Source: an uncultured Oscillospiraceae bacterium
Lineage (GTDB): Bacteria > Bacillota > Clostridia > Oscillospirales > Oscillospiraceae
Assembly (NCBI GenBank): GCA_934636305.1
Contig: CAKUAM010000083.1
Span: 1 to 8,960, forward strand
DNA length: 8,960 nt
Direction of reading: 5' to 3'
The number at the start of each line of letters is the position of its first letter. Position 1 is the first letter of the stretch. Positions 1 through 6,240 of the stretch are shown here, in pieces. The notes under the pieces were generated by a model, which worked only from the letters and a program-made list of their open reading frames with translations, was not told the DNA's origin and did not search any database. The translations under genes were made by a program, and so were the position numbers.

Positions 1-902
1 TGACGACAAACAGAATATAACCGTGCTGTGACAATTGCTTCAACCTTTCGGTCACCTGGCACATATGGCGGAAGTCCCATCCACTTGTCGGCTCGTCAAA
101 AATCAAAAACTACTTTTTTTCCATAATTGCCTGACAGATGGCAAGCCGCTGCCGCTGTCCGCCCGACAAGGTAAGCGGATGCCGGTCGATGCAGTCAAGC
201 AGGTCAAAGCTGCTTAGCAGATTCTCAATCTCCTGATTGGTGGCATTCGGATTGGCCGACAAGCACTCGTTAATCCCATAGCGATCCGTTCGCTTTCGGA
301 GAGACCGACAAATTCTGCCGCCGTGAATACTCTTTCGATACACCCGGCTTTCAGGTAAACGATCCGATCGGCAAGCCCATACAGATAGGACAGTCGGTGT
401 TCGGCAATCAGCACAGTATGGCCTCCCTTTTTAACGGTTTCGAGAATCTTATGGAGATGAGTTGTCGCTCGCTGCTGGACAGCTCGTAGACATTACGGTC
501 CTTCAGTCGCTCCAGATGGAAGATCCGGAAGGCTTTCTCCACCCGCTGACGGATGGTTTCCTGCGGTAAGCCGTGATTCTCCAGCCCAAAGGCCACCTCG
601 TTGGAGCTGTTCGCGGTAAAAAACTGACTGCGGGGATCCTGAAAAACCGAGGCGGCCAGCTCGCCGATCTCGCCGATACGCATTCCGGCGGTGTCCTGCC
701 CGTTCAGGCGGCAAAAGCCCTTCCGCTCTCCCTCGTAAAACTGTGGGATCAGTCCGTTGATGCACCGCAGCAGCGTGGATTTTCCGCATCCGCTGCCTCC
801 GCAAAGCACCACACAGCGTCCCGCCGGAATACTTCCGGCAGTCTGTCGAAGCACCGGGACTTTTCCCTCCGCATATTGAAATTCAAATTCAAAATCTATC
901 AT
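1..902 (-). pseudogene. Decayed tandem ATP-binding protein of an ECF-type ABC transporter (EcfA/CbiO-like, two fused ATPase domains)
   Basis: The gene would encode a cytoplasmic ATPase with two nucleotide-binding domains, energising an energy-coupling-factor importer for a vitamin, metal or heme-like substrate. It starts at the ATG at 902-900 behind an AAGGAAAGAG ribosome site. Domain 1 keeps Walker A (GGSGCGKST, residues 35-43), the Q-loop (VFQDP, 86-90) and a signature LSSSERQ (141-147). At about 467-460 the frame jumps directly to THLHKILETVKKGGHTVLIAEHR, with the H-loop His, so the whole Walker B and D-loop stretch is missing and the frame is shifted. Domain 1 homology ends near 271. Domain 2 resumes near 270 at ECLSANPNATNQE, lacking its Walker A half, and keeps LSGGQRQ (about 169-149). 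An in-frame TAG at 112-110 then precedes an intact Walker B (IFDEPTSG, 103-80), and the gene runs off the left edge. A sequencing error could explain one lesion but not all. Non-functionality is near certain; the substrate is unknown. Confidence 0.85.
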
Positions 903-919
903 TGCAAACTCTTTCCTTA

Positions 920-938
920 TTTAGTTAGCCTACTCTAA
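920..938. promoter_or_regulatory. DtxR/IdeR-family metal-box-like palindrome upstream of the ECF ATPase
   Basis: Read on the minus strand, the 19-mer TTAGAGTAGGCTAACTAAA matches 15 of 19 positions of the classic iron box TTAGGTTAGGCTAACCTAA. The four mismatches fall in mirror-image positions and the core TAGGCTA is intact. It lies 18 bases upstream of the ATG at 902, just beyond the ribosome site, where a repressor would block transcription. DtxR-family repressors bind such boxes with Fe(II) or Mn(II). The match is seen; regulation is inferred. Confidence 0.45.
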
Positions 939-955
939 CCGGTGGCCGTAAGAAA

Positions 956-974
956 CGGACGGATGTACCGTCCG
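956..974 (-). terminator. Hairpin terminator after the TetR pseudogene
   Basis: A perfect 7-bp stem (CGGACGG / CCGTCCG) with a five-base loop lies 17 bases past the TetR stop codon. In the minus direction it is followed by TTTCTTA, a modest U-rich tail. It would separate the TetR transcript from the ATPase gene. A T6 run (980-985) on the plus side makes it possibly bidirectional. Confidence 0.5.
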
Positions 975-1168
975 AATCCTTTTTTCGGATTTATTGCAAG
1001 GTATCGCATAGCTGCCGCCAGCCGGCGTTTGTAAAATCAAGGACCGCCTGTAAGCAGGTAAGCATTCTGCCTTCCTCCATGTGCTGATCCAGCAGCTGGC
1101 GGAAGTACCAGAACTGGGAGCCCATCAGAAGGCGGATTGCATCAGCATTTGGCGCTTTTCCATAGATA

Positions 1169-1189
1169 GCGTCAGTTGACAAGGGTATA
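1169..1189 (+). repeat. Left terminal inverted repeat of the MITE
   Basis: A 21-base end beginning GCGTCAGTTGACAAGGG directly after TA. It pairs with 1420-1440, differing at two positions. Confidence 0.88.
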
Positions 1190-1419
1190 CACGGTTTTTC
1201 ACGGGGCAAAACAACGGCCAGCGTCGTTATCCTCGTTGGCGGGCGACAGCCCGCCTGCCTCGTCTGCCTTGCTGTCCGCCGTTTATCCTCCGTGAAAAAC
1301 TCCGGAGGACTTGCCGAACGGTCTGGGACGTCGTCTGCAAGGCAGAGGACGACGGCATACTGGCGTATGTCAAGGACGATCACGCAGCAGACGGCGGGTC
1401 AGTCCCGTTCGCAAGCGTC

Positions 1420-1440
1420 TATGCCCTTGTTAACTGACGC
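1420..1440 (-). repeat. Right terminal inverted repeat of the MITE
   Basis: Its reverse complement begins GCGTCAGTTAACAAGGG and is followed outward by the duplicated TA at 1441-1442. Confidence 0.88.
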
Positions 1441-1942
1441 TATGCGAAAAGAATTCCACCGTTTGTTCCGCTTTTTGATCCATCAGTTCATACAGCATGG
1501 TTTCCATGGAACTGCCATCGCTGCGGCAGAAAAACAAAGTGCAGTCATTACGGTGCTCGGTCAGGAGCCGAAAATATACCTGTTCCTCGGCGTTTATGGC
1601 GCGGAGGATATCTTCCGGCTGTGCGCTGCGCTTTGCTTTTTCGTATTCTTCCGCGACGGGGGTAAAGAGAACCTGCATCGTCTCAAAAAAATCCTGAAGC
1701 AAACTGGCAAACAACGCGTCTTTATTCTTGTACCTTGTGTAGATTGCCCCCGTAGTAACACCGGCTTTTTCGGCGATCTTGTGTAGAGAGGCTTTCTGAA
1801 AGCCGTAAGTAAGAAACTCCGAGTATGCCGCCTGAATGATCCCATCATCAGATCATAACATAGGAAATTTCCCGTGCCAGTTTCGCTGGACTGCGTGCAA
1901 GTTTTTCTGTTCTTTTTGTTGTTCCTCATTTTTACGCTGGAA

Positions 1943-1966
1943 CGCGCCGCAGGCGCGGTTTTTCTT
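1943..1966 (+). terminator. Orphan rho-independent terminator upstream of the PucR promoter
   Basis: A stem CGCGCC (1943-1948) and GGCGCG (1952-1957) with a GCA loop is followed by GTTTTTCTT, the normal layout for a plus-strand intrinsic terminator. No plus-strand gene is visible upstream, where only the minus-strand TetR remnant lies. It may be left over from a lost gene, or it may insulate the PucR promoter that begins at once downstream. Confidence 0.55.
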
Positions 1967-1993
1967 GCAAACGGTGCGCGTTTCTTTTATGAT
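1965..1993 (+). promoter_or_regulatory. Sigma-A-type promoter of the pucR-like gene
   Basis: A -35 TTGCAA (1965-1970) and -10 TATGAT (1988-1993) are separated by the ideal 17 bases. They are followed by a leader of about 30 bases and an AGGAGG ribosome site (2018-2023) seven bases before the ATG at 2031. The -35 overlaps the T tail of the upstream terminator. Confidence 0.6.
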
Positions 1994-2030
1994 GTAGGCG
2001 TAGATTTTTGCCGAAACAGGAGGAACCGGT

Positions 2031-3620
2031 ATGAGCGTGACGGTGCAGGATATTCTGGCGCTTCCGTGCATGAACGGCGCGAGGGTTGTGGCAGGCGTTG
2101 GTGGCCTTACAAAGGTCCTGTCCTCTGTTACCGTTCTGGAATTTGCCGATGCCAACGACGTGCAGAAGGAAATGCTGTCCAACATCGACTTTTACGGCAG
2201 CGAACTCGTGATCACCGCCTTTGCAAACATCCCGGATAATATCGGGCAGCAATGCGCGAACATCCGAAGGCTGGCCGCGGTCGGCGAGGCGGGCATGGTT
2301 TTATACTACGTCGGAATTTTGATGCCGCGCGTCGACCCTGCTTTGATCGAGCTTGCGAATTCTCTCGATTTTGTTTTGATCGTGATGCCGGAAAAACGGT
2401 GGGACCTGCGCTACAGCGAGGTCATCAGCGAGGTCATGGAGGCGATCATCAAGGACCAGTCAGCGGGAGGGACTCTCCTGACCGACGTTCTGGCGCAGAT
2501 GACGCGGCTGCCCGCGCACCAGCGGACGATCGACGCCGTTCTGCGTATGGCGCGTGACCACATTCACGCTTCGCTCATCTTACTTGACCATCAGGGCCGG
2601 GCGCTGGGACAGGCAAACTGGCCGATGTCTCTGGAACTGAGCATTGCAGGTTTTCCGTATATAGAGAGCCTGATGCCCGTCACGCTGGAAAATCACCGGA
2701 CTGTGTGGCGCTGCCCAGTGAATCAGAACGACCCGCAGTCGATGGAGCTGTATCTGGTGAAGGACGGAAGCCCCATCAGCCGCGATCTTGTGCTGCAAAC
2801 GGTGGAGCTTGTCCGTCTCGCGGTCAGCCTTTGGAGCAGCAAGCACGCGGAGGTGCAGATCTCCGAGCTGGTGCGGGCGATTTTGCTGGACGAGCCGCTC
2901 AAAATGCGGCGGCTGGCCGATTTGTTCCACATCGACGTGACCTCCATTCACTCCATGTGGGTGCTTCGCCTCGAAGCTCCGGACGGCGTGCGGCAGCGGC
3001 AGGAGCTGGAGGCGTTAAAAATTCTGCGTGAGACGCTGTCTTATCGGTGCGATACCGTCATCGCGGACACCTACGAGGACTATATTGTCGGCTTCATGTC
3101 CTGGCAGAACCGGGGCGAAAACGCGCCCGGTCTGAGCAATGATCTTCTGTCCCGGCTGGAAAAGGCAAATATTCCGGCGGTTCTGGTCCGCTGCCATCGG
3201 CTGCTTCGCACCTCCGATGTCCGTCAAGCATTTCTGGTCATCAAGGAACATCTGAAGCACGCAAGACGCATTTGGCTGGCAAGACAAAGCTATTCGCTCG
3301 AAGAGGTCGAATTTGCCCGCCAGTGCCGCAAAACGATCGACAAAGGAGACGAAGCGCTGGAAGCCGTTTTGCAGCCGCTGCGCTTTTTGCAGGAATTCAG
3401 CGAAGGTTCGGAGCTCCTGAACACGCTCATCGTGTATCTTCTGGACGCTGACAGCGGAATCACACGCTGCGCGGAGCTGCTTTTCGTGCATAAGAACACC
3501 ATCAAGTACCGCATGAGCCGCATTGGCATGTGTCTTGGGTATCCGGCAGACAAGGAGCCGGAAAAATTCTATCTCTATCGCGCTGCCGCCATCCATCGCT
3601 TATTGGAGCGGTCGCAGTGA
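2031..3620 (+). CDS. PucR-family transcriptional regulator of the downstream catabolic operon
   Basis: A 529-residue cytoplasmic regulator of the PucR/CdaR type, a normal length for the family. The N-terminal PucR domain spans about residues 3-125 (VQDILALPCMNGARVVAG onward, with an ELVITAFANI segment). A central CdaR/GGDEF-like region follows to about 420. The C-terminal PucR helix-turn-helix lies at about 460-525, with putative recognition helix VHKNTIKYRMSRIG near 486-499. The start is fixed by AGGAGG at 2018-2023. Family members usually activate neighbouring genes for purine, allantoin, hydantoin or related amide breakdown when the inducer is present. Its position 173 bases upstream of the permease operon, on the same strand, fits that role. 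The inducer is unknown. The gene is intact. Confidence 0.88.
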   Translation: MSVTVQDILALPCMNGARVVAGVGGLTKVLSSVTVLEFADANDVQKEMLSNIDFYGSELVITAFANIPDNIGQQCANIRRLAAVGEAGMVLYYVGILMPRVDPALIELANSLDFVLIVMPEKRWDLRYSEVISEVMEAIIKDQSAGGTLLTDVLAQMTRLPAHQRTIDAVLRMARDHIHASLILLDHQGRALGQANWPMSLELSIAGFPYIESLMPVTLENHRTVWRCPVNQNDPQSMELYLVKDGSPISRDLVLQTVELVRLAVSLWSSKHAEVQISELVRAILLDEPLKMRRLADLFHIDVTSIHSMWVLRLEAPDGVRQRQELEALKILRETLSYRCDTVIADTYEDYIVGFMSWQNRGENAPGLSNDLLSRLEKANIPAVLVRCHRLLRTSDVRQAFLVIKEHLKHARRIWLARQSYSLEEVEFARQCRKTIDKGDEALEAVLQPLRFLQEFSEGSELLNTLIVYLLDADSGITRCAELLFVHKNTIKYRMSRIGMCLGYPADKEPEKFYLYRAAAIHRLLERSQ

Positions 3621-3641
3621 CGATGTTACAATCCATCGAAA

Positions 3642-3674
3642 CGGGCGCGGGCTGCATGTTGCAGTCCGTGCCCG
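3642..3674 (+). terminator. Strong 15-bp hairpin after the pucR-like gene
   Basis: The arms 3642-3656 and 3660-3674 pair over 15 positions, two of them G-U, around a TGT loop, 21 bases after the stop codon. The tail GCTTGCTTTGTCC is only weakly T-rich, so a terminator or leader structure is equally possible. It separates the regulator from the operon promoter. Confidence 0.5.
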
Positions 3675-3678
3675 CTTG

Positions 3679-3698
3679 CTTTGTCCAAAAGGACAAAG
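3679..3698. repeat. Perfect palindrome CTTTGTCC-AAAA-GGACAAAG
   Basis: Perfect 8-base arms around a four-base loop lie five bases beyond the larger hairpin and about 30 bases upstream of the operon's -35 region. It could be a second terminator hairpin or a dimeric operator, for example for the PucR-like protein. No second copy was found in the window to decide. Confidence 0.45.
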
Positions 3699-3728
3699 GA
3701 AGAAGGGCAATTTTCAGCCTGCGAGCCA

Positions 3729-3758
3729 TTTACTCTATCAGTTTAAAGCACTTATAAT
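3729..3758 (+). promoter_or_regulatory. Promoter of the permease-DUF917-hydantoinase operon
   Basis: A perfect -10 TATAAT (3753-3758) lies 18 bases after a weak -35 TTTACT (3729-3734). Transcription would start about 28 bases before the permease ATG. The weak -35 next to a strong -10 suits an activator-dependent promoter. A ribosome site GAAGG (3781-3785) follows. Confidence 0.55.
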
Positions 3759-3793
3759 ATGCCATATTCTTTGACAGAGAGAAGGTTCTCCAA

Positions 3794-5113
3794 ATGGAAA
3801 AACAAAGCACCGGATTTGAAATCAAGCCCGAACAGCGGCAAAACTGGACGTCCATCGCGATGGTCTGGGCCGGCGGCATGATCTGCGTGCCGTGCCTGAT
3901 GATCGGCGGCGTATTGAGCTCGGGCGGTCTGTCGATCCTCGAGATCGTACTTTCAATCCTCATTGGCTACGGTCTGATCTGTGCGTACATGATCTTCATC
4001 GGCATGCAGGCCTGCGACACGGGCCTTCCGGTCTCCGTCATGGCGGAAGGTGCGCTTGGCAAGCAGGGCGCGCGCTACGTCATCAGTACGATTCTGGCAA
4101 TTGCCTGCGTCGGCTGGTTCGGCATCCAGTCCGCGACCTGCGGCAGCGCGTTTGCGTCCATGATCGCCTCCATGATGGGACAGTCTGCTCCCGGCAATGC
4201 GATGGTCATTATCTGCACGATCGTCTGGGGCGTTATCATGCTGATTACGGCCTGTGCCGGGTTCAAGGGGCTCAAGTGGCTCAACTACATCGCCGTTCCT
4301 CTGCTGGTTATCGTCTGCCTCTACGGCATTATCGCCGGTATTCTCGCGCATGACGGCGGCGCTACGATCGCAAACTACGCTCCCGCAGAATCCTCCGGTC
4401 TGGTCTTTGGCATTTCCATGACGGTAGCGTCCTTCGCCCTCGGCGGCGTTATTTCCGCAGACTACTGCCGTTACGCCAAGAGCCGCGGCGATGTTGTCAA
4501 GTCCTCGATCGTCGGCGTGATCCCGGCAGGCCTGTTTATGCTGCTGACCGGCGCGGTCATGAGCATCATCACAGGACAGTATGATATTTCCGCGATTCTG
4601 GCAAATCTCGGCGTGCCCATTCTGGGTCTGGTTGCGCTGGTGCTTGCCACGTGGACGACGAACGTCACCAACGCCTACTCCGGCGGCCTGGCGCTGAGTA
4701 ACCTTTTGGGCTTTGACGAGAGCAAGTTCAAGATCACGACCGGCATCGCCGGTGCGATCGGCACGGTGCTGGCGGCGTTCGGCTTACTCAACGCCTTCCA
4801 GGGCTTCTTATCGCTGATGTCCGGTCTCATTCCGCCGCTGGCAGGTGTTCTGATCGCGCACTACTGGATCATCTGCGGGGGCAAGCGTGAAAACTTCCGC
4901 ATTGGCGGCAATCTGTCTGCCAGCGGTATGATCGCATTTGTCGTTGGCGCCCTGGTCGCCTGCATCACGGGCGGCACGTTCGCAAACTTCCCCGGTCTGG
5001 TCGCCGCCGTGCCCTTCCTGAACACGCCGTTCTTTGTGGGGCCGGTCAATGGCATCGTTGTCTCCCTTGTGATCTATGTCCTTCTGGCAAAAATTCTGCC
5101 GGAGAAAACCTGA
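3794..5113 (+). CDS. NCS1-family permease (cytosine/hydantoin-type, CodB-like)
   Basis: A 439-residue inner-membrane transporter of the nucleobase:cation symporter-1 family, slightly longer than typical CodB. After a 17-residue soluble start, twelve hydrophobic segments can be counted, at about 21-42, 46-73, 94-119, 136-157, 166-186, 202-225, 240-262, 273-300, two between 315 and 360, 377-395 and 412-435. The opening NWTSIAMVWAGGMICVP and the FALGGVISADYCRYAK loop (about 215-230) are typical of cytosine-permease-like members. The family imports cytosine, hydantoin, allantoin, uracil or thiamine-like rings by Na+ or H+ symport. Linkage to DUF917 and hydantoinase genes favours a hydantoin-like or other cyclic amide substrate over cytosine, and there is no cytosine deaminase here. 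The gene is intact; the substrate is inferred. Confidence 0.88.
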   Translation: MEKQSTGFEIKPEQRQNWTSIAMVWAGGMICVPCLMIGGVLSSGGLSILEIVLSILIGYGLICAYMIFIGMQACDTGLPVSVMAEGALGKQGARYVISTILAIACVGWFGIQSATCGSAFASMIASMMGQSAPGNAMVIICTIVWGVIMLITACAGFKGLKWLNYIAVPLLVIVCLYGIIAGILAHDGGATIANYAPAESSGLVFGISMTVASFALGGVISADYCRYAKSRGDVVKSSIVGVIPAGLFMLLTGAVMSIITGQYDISAILANLGVPILGLVALVLATWTTNVTNAYSGGLALSNLLGFDESKFKITTGIAGAIGTVLAAFGLLNAFQGFLSLMSGLIPPLAGVLIAHYWIICGGKRENFRIGGNLSASGMIAFVVGALVACITGGTFANFPGLVAAVPFLNTPFFVGPVNGIVVSLVIYVLLAKILPEKT

Positions 5114-5132
5114 AAAAAGCAAAAATAAAATG

Positions 5133-5149
5133 AAGGAGTGTTTACCTTG
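5133..5149 (+). promoter_or_regulatory. Ribosome binding site that fixes a TTG start for the DUF917 gene
   Basis: AAGGAG (5133-5138) lies eight bases before TTG (5147-5149). The in-frame GTG at 5138 overlaps the Shine-Dalgarno itself and cannot be the start. The ATG at 5130 is in another frame. Translation therefore begins at TTG. Confidence 0.8.
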
Positions 5150-6238
5150 CGTAAAATCGGTATTCCCGAAATTGAAGACATTGCTCTGGGCGCGGCGCTC
5201 TTGGGCGCAGGCGGCGGCGGAGACCCGTATGTAGGAAAGCTTGTCGCTATCGGTGCGGTGCAGGAATGCGGCCCTGTCACGATGATGGACCCGGATGAGG
5301 TTCCGGACGACGCTTTGATCGTTCCCATCGCCATGATGGGTGCACCCACCGTCCTCTGCGAGAAGGCAATCGGCGGTGACGAATATAAGACCCTGTACGA
5401 AACTGTCTCCACCTTCTACGGAAAGCCCATCTACGCCTTTATGCCCATTGAAGCCGGCGGCGTCAACTCCATGCTGCCGATTGCCGCGGCGGCACGTCTG
5501 GGGCTCCCACTGGTTGACTGCGACGGGATGGGTCGGGCGTTCCCCGAGCTGCAAATGGTCACCTTTACCATTGGCGGCGGCTCTGCGACCCCGATGGCGC
5601 TGGTCGATGAAAAGGGCAACTCCTGCATCTTCCGCACCGTCACGAACAAATGGACAGAAGAACTTGCCCGCGCGGTCACGATGGCGTGTGGCGGCTCGGT
5701 GTCGGTTTCTCTTTACGCGATGGAAGGAAAATTTATGAAGCAGTATGGCGTCCGCGGCATCGTCACCCGCAGCCAGACGCTGGGCGCTGCCATCCGCAAC
5801 GTGAAGGAAGCGACAGACAAGACCCCGGAGGAAGCTTTTTTGGAGATCACCGAGGGCTATAAGCTCTTCAAGGGGAAAATCTCCGATGTGCTGCGCGAGG
5901 TGCGCAATGGCTTTAACTTTGGCAAGGTCGTTCTCGACGGCATCGGCGACGACAAGGGAAAATCCGCTTATGTGGAGTTCCAGAACGAAAATCTGACCGC
6001 CGTGGTAGACGGAAAGATGCTGGCCACGACGCCAGACCTCATCTGTCTGGTCGACACCGAGACCTTCACGCCGATTCCCACGGACGCGCTGAAATACGGA
6101 AAACGTGTCATGGTCGTCGGTCTGAAGTGCTTCCCCCTGTGGAGAACAAAGGAAGGTCTGGATCTGGTTGGGCCTCGTTACTTTGGTGTGGATACGGACT
6201 ATATTCCGCTTGAAAAACGCTGCAAAGGAGGTCTTTGA
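5147..6238 (+). CDS. DUF917 / S-methyl-thiohydantoin desulfurase-like protein
   Basis: A 363-residue cytoplasmic protein that covers the DUF917 family at full length, using a TTG start. Family hallmarks are the glycine-rich N-terminus LLGAGGGGDPY (residues 18-28), the PIEAGGVNSM segment (100-109) and LVDCDGMGRAFPELQM (122-137). The C-terminal part, from about 230, matches the second domain of the family. Relatives are annotated as S-methyl-thiohydantoin desulfurase or of unknown function, and nearly always sit beside a HyuA-like gene. The gene follows the permease after 33 bases and ends two bases before the next start, so it is co-transcribed and probably translationally coupled. A role in processing a five-membered cyclic amide with its HyuA-like neighbour is likely. 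The desulfurase reaction is family-level knowledge and is not shown for this protein. Confidence 0.85.
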   Translation: MRKIGIPEIEDIALGAALLGAGGGGDPYVGKLVAIGAVQECGPVTMMDPDEVPDDALIVPIAMMGAPTVLCEKAIGGDEYKTLYETVSTFYGKPIYAFMPIEAGGVNSMLPIAAAARLGLPLVDCDGMGRAFPELQMVTFTIGGGSATPMALVDEKGNSCIFRTVTNKWTEELARAVTMACGGSVSVSLYAMEGKFMKQYGVRGIVTRSQTLGAAIRNVKEATDKTPEEAFLEITEGYKLFKGKISDVLREVRNGFNFGKVVLDGIGDDKGKSAYVEFQNENLTAVVDGKMLATTPDLICLVDTETFTPIPTDALKYGKRVMVVGLKCFPLWRTKEGLDLVGPRYFGVDTDYIPLEKRCKGGL

Positions 6239-6240
6239 TC

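Larger units (their letters stand above)
1169..1440. mobile_element. 272-bp MITE with 21-bp terminal inverted repeats and TA target-site duplication
   Basis: The ends are inverted copies with consensus GCGTCAGTTRACAAGGG followed by YATA: left 1169-1189, right 1420-1440, with 19 of 21 positions identical. A TA dinucleotide flanks each end (1167-1168 and 1441-1442), the target duplication typical of IS630/Tc1-mariner transposition. The element has no plausible coding region and must be moved in trans. Internal inverted repeats include a perfect GGCGGGC / GCCCGCC hairpin (1238-1255), TTTTTCACGG / CCGTGAAAAA (1195-1204 and 1290-1299) and TCTGCCTTGC / GCAAGGCAGA (1263-1272 and 1337-1346). Its insertion inside the TetR gene proves the boundaries, because clean removal restores the reading frame. 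The transposase family is inferred from the TA duplication only. Confidence 0.88.
991..1861 (-). pseudogene. TetR-family transcriptional regulator interrupted by a MITE
   Basis: The N-terminal helix-turn-helix is clear on the minus strand from about 1840 to 1715: IIQAAYSEFLTYGFQKAS, then LHKIAEKAGVTTGAIYTRY, then KNKDALFASLLQ. The ligand-binding half continues to VEFFSH at 1442. A 272-bp insertion (1169-1440) then breaks the frame, and the protein resumes as IYGKAPNADAIRLLMG and ends with a TAA at 993-991. Deleting the insertion and one TA joins CAT to ATC and gives an uninterrupted protein of about 195 codons, a normal TetR length. The start is also damaged: the only nearby in-frame ATG (1861-1859) is followed two codons later by TGA (1855-1853), and no ATG, GTG or TTG lies between that stop and the HTH. 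The regulator probably controlled the adjacent ECF transporter genes, which have decayed as well. Confidence 0.88.

Noticed and set aside
1238..1255. GGCGGGC-GACA-GCCCGCC as a stand-alone terminator
   Set aside because: No T tail follows, and it lies inside the MITE, where it is one of several inverted repeats.
1292..1786. Plus-strand ORF of 164 codons across the MITE and TetR region
   Set aside because: It is antisense to the TetR HTH and crosses the transposon boundary. It has no ribosome site or recognisable domain.
2580..3596. Long minus-strand ORFs opposite the pucR-like gene
   Set aside because: They are shadows of a GC-rich, clearly homologous plus-strand gene; their Arg/Gln/His-rich composition is typical of antisense frames.
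4808..5554. Minus-strand ORF of 248 codons opposite the permease/DUF917 junction
   Set aside because: It spans two confident plus-strand genes and their intergenic gap, and has no domain features.
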